In this document: one piece after another, positions 1-8,558 of the stretch
How positions within the stretch are numbered: position 1 is the first letter of the stretch
Layout: every line of letters begins with the position of its first letter
Source: Salinarimonas sp.
GTDB lineage: Bacteria; Pseudomonadota; Alphaproteobacteria; Rhizobiales; Beijerinckiaceae
Assembly (NCBI GenBank): GCA_020832565.1
Contig: JAFIEI010000026.1
Location: 1-52,414, forward strand
DNA: 52,414 nucleotides
Direction: 5' to 3'
Notes under the pieces: model-generated
Database searches by the model: none
The model's input: only the letters and a program-made list of their open reading frames with translations
What the model was told of the DNA's origin: nothing
Program-made: the position numbers and the translations under genes

Positions 1-351
1 AGCCCGACGCACCCTTTCCGCCCCCGCCCCTCCATGAAGTCCGCGCCCGATCTCCTTGTCCCAGGGAAGGGGCGAAGGGCGGTATGGACCGCATGGGACT
101 CGCCGGGATGGGCGAATCCTTCATGAAGGTCTCTCAACCCAGCCTCTTGAAGCGTTGATCGCGCCGTTTCTGGAATAGTGGAGGAGGCGGAGGCGTCTGC
201 ACGCCATCCCACCAATACGGGTTGCCGAGAAAATCGCCACCGGCTTTGGGCGTCCCGGATTGCGGCGGGGGCGGCTCCGTCGTATCGCTGGGGAAACGGG
301 GCAAGCCCGCGATATCCTGATACCCCGCGATACCCTGATCCGGAGGCCGCC
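1..351. other. Left-edge intergenic region, no gene seen
   Basis: I see no convincing gene here. A plus-strand frame is open from the left edge to a stop near 158, but its translation is proline- and arginine-rich without a family signature, so it is not called. An in-frame extension of the next gene upstream of 352 is also low-complexity and has no ribosome binding site. The only notable structure is a short tandem repeat just before the RraA gene. Confidence 0.5.
306..339. repeat. Two-copy imperfect tandem repeat upstream of RraA-like gene
   Basis: Two near-identical 16-nt copies (CCCGCGATATCCTGAT at 306-321 and CCCGCGATACCCTGAT at 324-339, one mismatch) lie with an 18-nt period. The second ends 12 nt before the ATG at 352 and directly abuts the GGAGG ribosome binding site (342-346). 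The copies could be a tandem regulator site or a simple duplication; the sequence does not decide between them. Confidence 0.6.
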
Positions 352-1056
352 ATGCCGCATGATTCCGCCATTCTCGACGCGCTGCGCGCCGTCACCACCG
401 CGACTCTGACCACGGTGCTGCTGAAGAAGGGGCTGCGGCGGTCCTGGATGCGGGGGCCCAAGCCCCTCTATCACGCGCATGAGCGCCTCGTCGGGCCGGC
501 CTTCACCCTGCGTTTCGTGCCGATGCGAGAGGACCTGGCCACGCCCGAATCCTGGTCGTCGCCGCGTTCCACCCGGGGCGCGATCGAAGACATGCCCGAA
601 GGTGCGGTCGCGATCGTCGATGCGATGGGGATCGACGATGCCGGCATTTTCGGCGACATCCTCTGCGCACGCATGCAAAAGCGCGGCGTGGCCGGGCTGA
701 TCACCGACGGCGTGGTGCGCGACGGCGCGGGCGTCTCCGATACGGGCCTGCCGGTCTGGGCGAGTGGCGTCGCGGCGCCCGCCTCCGTGGCCGGGCTGAC
801 CTTCGTCGGCTGGCAGGAGCCCATCGGCTGCGGCGGCGTGGCGGTGTTTCCCGACGACATCATCGTCGCCGATGCGGATGGCGCCGTGGTGATCCCCTCC
901 GCCATGGTGGAGGATGTCACCCATGCCGCCGTCGAGCAGGAGCGGCTCGAAATGTGGATCATGCGCGAGATCGAGCGCGGTGTACCGCTGCCGGGCCTCT
1001 ATCCGCCCAACGAAGAGACCAAGGCCCGCTACGAGGCCCAGAAGGGCGCAAGCTGA
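352..1056 (+). CDS. RraA-family protein (4-hydroxy-4-methyl-2-oxoglutarate aldolase-like)
   Basis: A 234-residue protein of the RraA/HMG-aldolase fold. The family signature is visible: GDIL at residues 101-104 followed by the DGVVRD segment (119-124), which in characterised HMG/CHA aldolases places the pyruvate-binding Arg and metal-binding Asp. The C-terminal tail (PLPGLYPPNEET) is typical of alphaproteobacterial members annotated as ribonuclease activity regulator RraA. The ATG at 352 was chosen because GGAGG lies 5 nt upstream; an in-frame extension back to 178 has non-protein-like composition. True E. coli RraA inhibits RNase E, but most homologues in such genomes are likely divalent-metal class II aldolases or decarboxylases; the neighbours (ppa, a flavoprotein) do not settle it. 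Confidence 0.85.
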   Translation: MPHDSAILDALRAVTTATLTTVLLKKGLRRSWMRGPKPLYHAHERLVGPAFTLRFVPMREDLATPESWSSPRSTRGAIEDMPEGAVAIVDAMGIDDAGIFGDILCARMQKRGVAGLITDGVVRDGAGVSDTGLPVWASGVAAPASVAGLTFVGWQEPIGCGGVAVFPDDIIVADADGAVVIPSAMVEDVTHAAVEQERLEMWIMREIERGVPLPGLYPPNEETKARYEAQKGAS

Positions 1057-1169
1057 GAGGGCGAGATGTGAGCGCGTGTCCGACCTTGTACGCGCTTGTC
1101 TCGCAGGCGCGAAAAGGTTAGGACCACGCGTCTTTCACATGCGATACCCCCAACGAGGAGGCCGTCCCG

Positions 1170-1703
1170 ATGCGTATCGACGCCGTTTCCATCGGCAAGA
1201 ATCCCCCGGATGAAGTCAATGTCGTGATCGAGGTTCCGATCGGCGGCGAGCCGATCAAATACGAGCTCGACAAGGCATCCGGAACGCTCGTGGTGGATCG
1301 TTTTCTCTACACCTCGATGCGTTATCCCGGCAATTACGGCTTCATCCCGCATACGTTGTCGGATGATGGCGACCCTTGCGACGTGCTCGTCGCCAATACC
1401 CGCGCCATCGTTCCCGGCGCCGTGATGGCAGTGCGCCCGGTCGGCGTGCTCGTCATGGAGGACGAAGCCGGGCAGGACGAGAAGATCGTCGCTGTGCCCG
1501 CTTCCAAGCTGACGCAGCGCTATGACGGGGTCAAGGAAGCGACCGATCTGCCCGAGATCACCCTCAAGCAGATCGAGCATTTCTTCGCGCATTACAAGGA
1601 TCTCGAGCCCGGCAAATGGGTGAAGATCGTGCGCTGGGGCGATGCCGCCGAGGCGCACAAGATGATCAAGGAAGCGATCGACCGGGCCCGCAAGGAGGGC
1701 TGA
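1170..1703 (+). CDS. ppa: Inorganic pyrophosphatase, family I
   Basis: A 177-residue cytoplasmic Mg-dependent enzyme that hydrolyses pyrophosphate to two phosphates and so pulls biosynthetic reactions forward. The family I signature is present as [10 protein letters not shown] (about residues 65-74), whose aspartates bind metal. The upstream motif [12 protein letters not shown] and the C-terminal [10 protein letters not shown] segment are also canonical. Length matches the bacterial soluble family. The start at 1170 has a strong GAGGAGG ribosome binding site at 1155-1161. It is followed closely by a flavoprotein gene in the same direction. Confidence 0.97.
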   Translation: MRIDAVSIGKNPPDEVNVVIEVPIGGEPIKYELDKASGTLVVDRFLYTSMRYPGNYGFIPHTLSDDGDPCDVLVANTRAIVPGAVMAVRPVGVLVMEDEAGQDEKIVAVPASKLTQRYDGVKEATDLPEITLKQIEHFFAHYKDLEPGKWVKIVRWGDAAEAHKMIKEAIDRARKEG

Positions 1704-1762
1704 TCGCCGCAACCGGCGCGCGGGCGACAACGTCACGCGGGCAGGAACAAGGGGACGGCAAC

Positions 1763-2848
1763 ATGGAAATCCTGGTGGTCGGTGCCGGTGTCGTCGGGCT
1801 CGCCTGCGCCCGCGCCCTCGCGCTGGCCGGCCACGAGGTCGTCGTCGCCGAAGCGTCGGGATGGATCGGATCGGGTGTCTCCTCGCGCAACAGCGAGGTG
1901 ATCCATGCGGGCATGTATTACCCCACCGGTTCCGGAAAGGCGCATCACTGCGTTGCGGGCCGGCGGCGGCTCTATGCGTTCTGCGAGAGCCACGGCGTGC
2001 CCCATGCCCGCCCGGGCAAGCTGATCGTCGCCACGAGCGAGGCCGAGCGCGCCAAGATCGAGGCGATCGCCCGGCAGGGGGCGATCAACGATGTCGAGGG
2101 GCTCGAACTGCTCGAAGGGCGCGACGCCCGCGCCATGGAGCCGGAGCTTGCCTGCGTCGCAGCGCTTTGGAGCCCGCAGACGGGTATCATCGACAGCCAT
2201 GCGCTGATGCTGGCGCTGCAGGGTGATCTCGAGGATTGCGGCGGCATGATCGCCTTCGAATCACCGGTCACCCGCCTGCACCGCAAGGACGGGCTCTGGC
2301 ACGCCACGGTGGCGGGCGAGGAGACGCCCTTCGATGCCGTCGTCAACGCCGCTGCGCTCGGGGCGCAGAAGCTGGCGCGCGTGACGGAGGGATTCGAGGA
2401 AGGCCTGATCCCGCCGCTGGTCTATGCCAAGGGCAATTATTTCGGCTGCACCGGTCGCCCGGCCTTCTCCCGGCTGATCTATCCCGCGCCGATCGATGGC
2501 GGGCTCGGCGTCCACGTCACCCTCGATCTGGGCGGGCGCATGCGGTTCGGGCCGGATGTGGAATGGATCGAGGAGGAGGAATACGCCGTCGATCCCCAAC
2601 GCGCCGAGAGCTTCTATGCCGCGATCAGACGCTACTGGCCGGCCTTGCCCGACGGCGCCCTGACGGCGGATTATTCCGGCATCCGCCCCAAACTCTCCGG
2701 CCCCGGCGAGCCGGCGGCGGATTTCATAATCTGCGGGCCGCAGGATCACGGCCTGCCCGGCCATGTCGCGCTGTTCGGCATCGAGAGCCCGGGCCTGACC
2801 TCCTGTCTTTCGATCGCGGATGCGGTGGTGGCGAAATTCGAGGCGTGA
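1763..2848 (+). CDS. FAD-dependent oxidoreductase, L-2-hydroxyglutarate dehydrogenase (LhgO/L2HGDH)-like
   Basis: A 361-residue DAO-superfamily flavoprotein. It starts with a Rossmann FAD-binding motif (GAGVVG, residues 7-12) and then carries NSEVIHAGMYYPTGS, the segment characteristic of the LhgO/L2HGDH branch, followed by a C-terminal GIESPGLTSCLSIAD segment that closes the FAD site. It probably oxidises L-2-hydroxyglutarate or a related 2-hydroxyacid and passes electrons to the quinone pool. The ATG at 1763 was preferred over an upstream in-frame extension that would overlap ppa; a purine-rich GGGGACGG lies just upstream. The gene sits 59 nt after ppa and could be co-transcribed with it. 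Exact substrate is inferred. Confidence 0.85.
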   Translation: MEILVVGAGVVGLACARALALAGHEVVVAEASGWIGSGVSSRNSEVIHAGMYYPTGSGKAHHCVAGRRRLYAFCESHGVPHARPGKLIVATSEAERAKIEAIARQGAINDVEGLELLEGRDARAMEPELACVAALWSPQTGIIDSHALMLALQGDLEDCGGMIAFESPVTRLHRKDGLWHATVAGEETPFDAVVNAAALGAQKLARVTEGFEEGLIPPLVYAKGNYFGCTGRPAFSRLIYPAPIDGGLGVHVTLDLGGRMRFGPDVEWIEEEEYAVDPQRAESFYAAIRRYWPALPDGALTADYSGIRPKLSGPGEPAADFIICGPQDHGLPGHVALFGIESPGLTSCLSIADAVVAKFEA

Positions 2849-2855
2849 GGGGAAC

Positions 2856-2873
2856 GGCCCCGTATAAGGGGCC
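2856..2873 (+). terminator. Short GC hairpin after the flavoprotein gene (weak)
   Basis: Six-base perfect arms (GGCCCC / GGGGCC) around a GTATAA loop directly after the stop at 2848. There is no T-run, so intrinsic termination is doubtful. It may only reduce read-through into glyS. Confidence 0.25.
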
Positions 2874-2975
2874 TGCGCGCTGGCGCTCTCGTTACCCCTT
2901 GCCGCGCCCGCCCCCGAGCCGCTATAGCCCTGCCAGCCGCATGTTCCGCAACTCCCAGCCCAGGCACGCCCCTCC

Positions 2976-5159
2976 ATGCCCGATCTTCTGCTCGAACTGT
3001 TCAGCGAGGAAATCCCCGCGCGCATGCAGCGCAAGGCCGCCGAGGATCTGCGCAAGCGTGTGACCGATGCGCTGGTCGAGCGGGGCTTTCTCTATGAGGG
3101 CGCGCGCACGCTGGTGACGCCGCGCCGGCTCACCCTCCACATTGCCGGCCTGCCCGCGAAGGGCGAGGATCGTCGCGAGGAGCGCAAGGGGCCGCGCGTG
3201 GGCGCGCCCGAAGCCGCGCTCGCGGGCTTCCTCAAGGGTGCGGGGCTTGCGCGGATCGAAGATGCCGAGATCCGCAACGATCCCAAGAAGGGCGATTTCT
3301 ACGTCGCGGTGATCGAGCGCCCGGGCCAGCCGACCCCGGATGTCCTGGCCGATATCCTGCCGGAGATCATTCGCAATTTCCCCTGGCCGAAATCGATGCG
3401 CTGGGGCGCGGCCTCGGCGGAACCCGGGGCCCCGACATGGGTGCGCCCGCTGCGCTCGATCCTGTGCAGTTTCGGGCCGGAGACGGAGGAGCCCGAGATC
3501 GTGCCCTTCGAAGTCGGCGGCATCGCCTCAGACGATAAGACATGCGGCCACCGCTTCCATGCGCCCGAGCCGATCACTGTCCGCCGGCTCGATGACTACG
3601 TCGCCGCGCTCGAAAAGGCGAAAGTTATCGCCGATTCGCATCAGCGCCAGGACATCATCGCCCATGATGCGCGCGATCTCGCCTTCGCGCAGGGGCTGAC
3701 CCTGGTCGAGGACGAGGCGCTGCTCGAGGAAGTGGCCGGGCTGGTCGAATGGCCGGTCACCCTGATGGGCAGTTTCGACGACGCTTTCCTCGCCATTCCC
3801 GACGAGGTGATCCACGCCACCATCCGCACCAATCAGAAATGCTTCGTGCTCGCCGGCCCCGACGACGCCCTGGCCAACCGTTTCGTCATGGTGGCGAATA
3901 TCGCGGCCAGCGATGGCGGCGCGCAGATCGTGGCCGGCAACGAGCGCGTTGTGCGCGCGCGGCTCTCGGATGCGAAATTCTTCTGGGAAACCGACCGCGC
4001 GACGAAGCTCGAAGACCGCCTGCCGCGTCTCGAATCGATCATCTTCCATGAAAAGCTGGGCACGCAGGCCGCCCGCATCGCCCGCATCGGCGATCTCGCG
4101 CGCGAATTTGCGCCGATGCTCGGTGCCGACCCGGATCTCGCCGCCCGCGCCGCCATGCTGTCCAAGGCCGATCTCGTCACCGAGATGGTGGGTGAATTCC
4201 CCGAATTGCAGGGTCTGATGGGGCGTTATTACGCGCAGGCACAGGGCGAGGACCCCGCCGTTGCGGCGGCGATCGAGGAGCATTACCGCCCGCTCGGCCC
4301 CACCGATACGGTGCCGGCTGCCCCCGTCACCATCGCCGTGGCGCTCGCCGACAAGATCGATACGCTGACCGGGTTCTGGGCGATCGACGAGAAGCCGACC
4401 GGCTCGAAGGACCCCTATGCCCTGCGCCGTGCGGCGCTCGGGGTGATCCGGCTCCTGCTCGACAACAATGTGCGCCTCGCGCTTTCGCGCGTCTTCGAGC
4501 CGCTCTTCATCGCCTGGGGCGAACGCCTCACGGAGCGCGGTGTCGCGGCCTCGTCCGGCGTCGGCAAGCGCGGTGGCGGCAAGGAAGGTGGCGGTGAGGT
4601 GGTCTCCGACGAGGCCGATCTGCTCGCCTTCCTGGTCGAGCGGCTCAAGGTCTATCTGCGCGATCACGGCGCCCGCCACGATCTGATCGACGCCGTCTTC
4701 GCCCTGCCCGGCCAGGACGATCTCACCTCGACCGTGCGCCGGGTCGAGGCGCTGGGGCGTTTCCTCGAAACCGAGGACGGCGCCAACCTGCTCGCGGGTT
4801 TCAAGCGCGCGGCCAATATCCTGCGCATCGAGGAGAAGAAAGACGCCAAGGCCTTCGACGCTGCCCCCGATCTCGCCCTGATCCAGGATCGCGGCCAGAT
4901 CGAGGAGAAGGCGCTGGCGGTGTCGCTGGCCCGCAGCCGTGAGGAGGCGCAAGCCGCGATCGCCAAGGAGGATTTCGAAGCGGCGATGCGCGCCCTCTCG
5001 CAATTGCGCGCGCCCGTCGATGCCTTCTTCGAGAAGGTCACCGTCAATGCCGATGACCCGGCTTTGCGCGACAACCGCCTGCGCCTGCTCCACGCCCTGC
5101 GCGAAGCCACCCGCGCCGTGGCCGATTTCAGCCTGATTCAGGGCGGTGATCGCGGCTGA
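2976..5159 (+). CDS. glyS: Glycyl-tRNA synthetase beta subunit
   Basis: A 727-residue beta subunit of the bacterial (alpha2beta2) glycyl-tRNA synthetase, which binds tRNA-Gly in the cytoplasm. The N-terminus ([17 protein letters not shown]) is diagnostic, with the central TNQKCFVLA and KLGTQAARI segments and a C-terminal anticodon-binding region ([17 protein letters not shown]). Length is within the usual range. A glycine/lysine-rich stretch at about residues 526-541 ([14 protein letters not shown]) looks like a flexible surface insertion. The alpha subunit gene glyQ is not adjacent: the upstream gene is a flavoprotein, so glyQ must lie outside this window. The ATG at 2976 lacks a strong ribosome binding site but fits family starts. 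Confidence 0.97.
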   Translation: MPDLLLELFSEEIPARMQRKAAEDLRKRVTDALVERGFLYEGARTLVTPRRLTLHIAGLPAKGEDRREERKGPRVGAPEAALAGFLKGAGLARIEDAEIRNDPKKGDFYVAVIERPGQPTPDVLADILPEIIRNFPWPKSMRWGAASAEPGAPTWVRPLRSILCSFGPETEEPEIVPFEVGGIASDDKTCGHRFHAPEPITVRRLDDYVAALEKAKVIADSHQRQDIIAHDARDLAFAQGLTLVEDEALLEEVAGLVEWPVTLMGSFDDAFLAIPDEVIHATIRTNQKCFVLAGPDDALANRFVMVANIAASDGGAQIVAGNERVVRARLSDAKFFWETDRATKLEDRLPRLESIIFHEKLGTQAARIARIGDLAREFAPMLGADPDLAARAAMLSKADLVTEMVGEFPELQGLMGRYYAQAQGEDPAVAAAIEEHYRPLGPTDTVPAAPVTIAVALADKIDTLTGFWAIDEKPTGSKDPYALRRAALGVIRLLLDNNVRLALSRVFEPLFIAWGERLTERGVAASSGVGKRGGGKEGGGEVVSDEADLLAFLVERLKVYLRDHGARHDLIDAVFALPGQDDLTSTVRRVEALGRFLETEDGANLLAGFKRAANILRIEEKKDAKAFDAAPDLALIQDRGQIEEKALAVSLARSREEAQAAIAKEDFEAAMRALSQLRAPVDAFFEKVTVNADDPALRDNRLRLLHALREATRAVADFSLIQGGDRG

Positions 5160-5178
5160 AGGGTGAAGGAGCCGCCGC

Positions 5179-5922
5179 TCAATCCCCCGTGAGCCGGCTC
5201 CAGCCCAATGCATAGACGCGCGTGCGCCCGATGACATGCGCGGTGGCGCCTTCGGGGAAATACGGGGCGAAGGCGGGATCGCGCAGGTTCAGGCCGCCGG
5301 CAAAGGCGCCGAAGGCGGGCATGATGCAGCGATTGGCGTCGCGGGCGAAGCAGCGCGCACGCAGGCGACCGCCGCGCCCGGTCACCTTCGCGGCGGGATG
5401 CAGATGGCCGGCGATCTCGAAGCCTGCTTCCAATGACGGTTCATGCGTGAGCCGCACCCCGGCGAGCTCTGCCCCGCCCGCGACGCTGCCGCCGAGGCTT
5501 TCGGGCAGGTCGGGATCGTGGTTGCCGGTGAGCCAGAGCCAGTCGCGCCCGCGCATCAGCTTACTCAGCGCCGCACGCTCCATGGCGAGCGCCGGATCGG
5601 CGAGCCGCGCCGGGCCGTGGCGGTCATGGAAGGAATCGCCGAGCGCGATCACGCGGGCGGGGTCGCGCCGCGCGATCGCGGCGGCGAGCCGCGACAAGGT
5701 CTCGCGGGTATCATAGGGCGGGATCAGGAAACCGCGCGCGGCCCGCGAAGCGCCCTTTTCGAAATGCAGATCGGCCACCAGCAGGGTGCGCTCATCGGGC
5801 AGCCAGAGTGCGCCGGAAATATCGCAGATAGCAGCGAGACGGCCGAGGGCGAAGGCAGCCTCGGGGGCATTTGTTTCGTCGGCTAACGATAAAGCCGCCA
5901 TATTCATGAGCCGGCTATCCAT
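5179..5922 (-). CDS. pdeM: Ligase-associated DNA damage response endonuclease PdeM
   Basis: A 247-residue calcineurin-like metallophosphoesterase. The dinuclear metal motifs appear in order: DLHFEKG (51-57), GDSFHD (95-100), GNHD (133-136) and GHLHP (172-176). PdeM proteins are encoded with a ligase-associated DEXH helicase, and here the helicase gene lies immediately upstream, separated by 9 nt, so the two are almost certainly one operon. Known PdeM gene sets often also include an ATP-dependent DNA ligase and an exonuclease; neither is in this stretch. The role is inferred to be processing of damaged DNA or RNA ends. ATGs at residues 6 and 8 are alternative starts. It is convergent with glyS, 19 nt away. 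Confidence 0.9.
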   Translation of the reverse strand: MDSRLMNMAALSLADETNAPEAAFALGRLAAICDISGALWLPDERTLLVADLHFEKGASRAARGFLIPPYDTRETLSRLAAAIARRDPARVIALGDSFHDRHGPARLADPALAMERAALSKLMRGRDWLWLTGNHDPDLPESLGGSVAGGAELAGVRLTHEPSLEAGFEIAGHLHPAAKVTGRGGRLRARCFARDANRCIMPAFGAFAGGLNLRDPAFAPYFPEGATAHVIGRTRVYALGWSRLTGD

Positions 5923-5931
5923 CTGGCATGT

Positions 5932-8436
5932 TCAGACATCCCCTTCTCCTGCTGCCTCACGCATCAATTCCTCTTCCGCCTGCGCGAGCAGATCATCCGC
6001 GCCCTCGCCGTAGATGCTCTCGCGCCCGATCTCCAGCATGATCGAGACGCCGAGCGGGGAGACGCGGGTGAGCGGCTCGTGGATGATTCGCCCCCTGATC
6101 CGCTCCAGCATCATGGCGAGGCGCTTCAGGTCAAGCAGCCCCGTCGCCGCATCCTGGCGTGCGGCACGCAGGAGGATGTGGCGCGGGTCGTGCTTGCGCA
6201 ACACGTCATAGACGAGATCGGTGGAAACGGTGACCTGGCGCGTTGTCTTCTGCTGGCCGGGGAAGCGCCGCTCGATCAGCCCGGCGATGACGGCGCAATA
6301 GCGGAAGGTGCGTTTCATCAGCGCCGATTCCTCCAGCCATTCCTCCAGATCGTCGCCGAGCATGTCCTGGGCGAAGAGATCGTCGATGAAGCCGGGTTTC
6401 GTCTTCTCCATCAGGCCGATATCGCGCAAACCCCAGACGCAGAGCCCGTAATCATTGGCCACGAAACCCAGCGGCTTCATCCGGGCGCGCTCGAGGCGGC
6501 GCGTGAGCAGCATGCCGAGCGTCTGATGCGCGAGCCGTCCCTCGAACGGGTAAGCGACGAGATAGGAGCGCCCTGCGCGCATGAAGGTCTCGACGAGGAG
6601 ATCGTCGGGCCCGGGCAGGCGCGAGCGCAGCCTTTGCAGATCGAGCAGTTCCACGAGCTGCGCCGGCAACCGCTCCCAGCTTTCCGGATCGGCGAAATAG
6701 CCCCGCACCCGCGCCGCGAGATAGGTTGAGAGGGGAAACTTCCCGCCGGCATAGCTGGGGATCTTCGGATCGGTCCCCGCCGCGGCCCGCGAGACGATGG
6801 CCGCATCCTCGGTCAGGCCGTGAAAGGTCAGGACTTCGCCGGCAAATAGAAACGTATCGCCAGGCGAGAGCGTCTCTGCGAAATATTCCTCGACCTCCCC
6901 CAGCACGCGTCCGCCCCGCCCCCCGGGCTGGCCGGCACGCCCGGGGCGCCCCAGCCGCACCTTGACCATGGTCGCCTCGACAATGGTGCCCACATTCATG
7001 CGGTATTGCTGGGCCGTGCGGGCATCGCGCACCCGCCACAGCCCGTCCTTGCCCTGCACGATCCGCGCGAATCGCTCATAGGCGGTGAGCGCATAGCCGC
7101 CGGTGGCGACGAAGCGCAGCACATCGTCAAAAGTCTCCCGGTCGAGTCCGCGATAGGGCGCTGCGCCACGGATTTCGGCATAGAGATCATCCGCGTCGAA
7201 AGCCTCGGCACAGGCCATGCCGAGCACATGCTGGGCGAGCACGTCGAGGGCGCCGGGATGCATGTCGGGCGTGTCCTGGGCGGCTTCCTCTACCGCATCG
7301 AGCGCGGCGCGGCATTCAAGGATCTCGAAACGGTTGGCCGGCACGAGAAACGCGCGGGAAGGTTCGTCGAGCCGGTGATTGGCCCGCCCGATCCGCTGCA
7401 GGATGCGGCTCGCACCCTTGGGCGCGCCGACATTGATCACGAGATCGACATCGCCCCAATCGATGCCGAGATCCAGCGTCGCGGTACAGACCACCGCCTT
7501 GAGCCTGCTCGCCACCATCGCCGCCTCGACCTTGCGGCGCTGGGCGACGTCGAGGGAGCCGTGATGCAGGGCGATCGGCAGCGTCTCCTCGTTGAGCCGC
7601 CACAGGGCCTGGAAGACGAATTCCGCCTGCATGCGGGTATTGACGAAGACGAGCGTCGTCTTGTGGCGCCGGATCAGATCGTAGATCGCGGGCATCGAGG
7701 AGGCGGCGGTATGGCCCGCCTGCGGCAGGGGGCGATCGGCTTCCAGCATGCGGATATCGGCGCGCGCCCCGCCTTCCACGGTGACGATTCGCGGAGGGCG
7801 GGCATCGTCCGGCGTGAGATAGCGTGCGAGCGCATCCGGCTCGCGCACGGTGGCCGAGAGTCCCACCGCCGTGAGATCGGGGGCGAGGGCGAAGAGCCGC
7901 GCGAGATCCAGCGAGAGCAGATCCCCGCGCTTCGAGGTGACGAGCGCGTGCAATTCGTCGAGCACGACGCGCTCCAGCCCCTCAAAAAGCGCGCGCGCCT
8001 CGCGATGCGCCAGCATCAGGGCGAGCTGTTCGGGGGTGGTGAGCAGGATCTGCGGCGGGCGCTCCATCTGGCGTGCCCGCTTGTGGGCAGGTGTGTCGCC
8101 GGTGCGGGTCTCGATGGCGAGATCGAGCCCCATTTCCTGCGCGGGCATTTCCAGATTGCGCGCCACATCGACGGCGAGCGCCTTCAGCGGCGAGATGTAG
8201 AGCGTGTGCAGCCGGCGCTCGCGCGGCTTCGGTGGTGGTCGCTCCGCCAGTGCCACCATGCTCGGCAGGAAACCGGCCAGCGTCTTGCCCGCCCCGGTCG
8301 GCGCCACGAGGAGCGCGCTGCGGCGCGCCTGCGCCAGCGCGAGCAATTCGAGCTGATGCACGCGCGGCTGCCAGCCGCGACCGGCGAACCAGTCGTGGAA
8401 ATGGGGCGGCAGGAGGTTCGTGAGATCGTGCGACAC
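5932..8436 (-). CDS. Ligase-associated DNA damage response DEXH-box helicase (Lhr-type)
   Basis: An 834-residue superfamily 2 ATP-dependent helicase of the Lhr/ligase-associated group. Walker A (APTGAGKT) is at 45-52, the Walker B box reads DELH (160-163), and motif III SAT is at 194-196. The helicase C domain holds the CTATLDLGIDWGDVD and QRIGRANHR motifs, followed by the long Lhr winged-helix and C-terminal module. It translocates on single-stranded nucleic acid and probably works with the adjacent PdeM in repair. It begins 122 nt downstream of the acnA stop and is separated from it by a strong terminator, so the helicase-pdeM pair probably has its own promoter between 8437 and 8500. Confidence 0.93.
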   Translation of the reverse strand: MSHDLTNLLPPHFHDWFAGRGWQPRVHQLELLALAQARRSALLVAPTGAGKTLAGFLPSMVALAERPPPKPRERRLHTLYISPLKALAVDVARNLEMPAQEMGLDLAIETRTGDTPAHKRARQMERPPQILLTTPEQLALMLAHREARALFEGLERVVLDELHALVTSKRGDLLSLDLARLFALAPDLTAVGLSATVREPDALARYLTPDDARPPRIVTVEGGARADIRMLEADRPLPQAGHTAASSMPAIYDLIRRHKTTLVFVNTRMQAEFVFQALWRLNEETLPIALHHGSLDVAQRRKVEAAMVASRLKAVVCTATLDLGIDWGDVDLVINVGAPKGASRILQRIGRANHRLDEPSRAFLVPANRFEILECRAALDAVEEAAQDTPDMHPGALDVLAQHVLGMACAEAFDADDLYAEIRGAAPYRGLDRETFDDVLRFVATGGYALTAYERFARIVQGKDGLWRVRDARTAQQYRMNVGTIVEATMVKVRLGRPGRAGQPGGRGGRVLGEVEEYFAETLSPGDTFLFAGEVLTFHGLTEDAAIVSRAAAGTDPKIPSYAGGKFPLSTYLAARVRGYFADPESWERLPAQLVELLDLQRLRSRLPGPDDLLVETFMRAGRSYLVAYPFEGRLAHQTLGMLLTRRLERARMKPLGFVANDYGLCVWGLRDIGLMEKTKPGFIDDLFAQDMLGDDLEEWLEESALMKRTFRYCAVIAGLIERRFPGQQKTTRQVTVSTDLVYDVLRKHDPRHILLRAARQDAATGLLDLKRLAMMLERIRGRIIHEPLTRVSPLGVSIMLEIGRESIYGEGADDLLAQAEEELMREAAGEGDV

Positions 8437-8502
8437 GGGTCAGAGAGTAGCGCGTTTGCGCGCTGCGGGGAGCCCGTCTCAGCGATGCGGCACACAAAAA
8501 GA

Positions 8503-8533
8503 AACGACCGGGCAAACATGCCGCCCGGTCGTT
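8503..8533 (-). terminator. Intrinsic terminator of acnA
   Basis: A perfect 11-bp stem (AACGACCGGGC at 8503-8513 with GCCCGGTCGTT at 8523-8533) closes a 9-nt loop. Read on the minus strand it is followed by a T-rich run (complement of the A-run at 8496-8500), 25 nt after the acnA stop. This is the best intrinsic terminator in the window. Confidence 0.85.
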
Positions 8534-8558
8534 ATCAATAGCGCAATCGGCAGCCTGA

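Noticed and set aside
1-158. Plus-strand frame open from the left edge
   Set aside because: It is short and Pro/Arg-rich with no motif; it cannot be told from noise.
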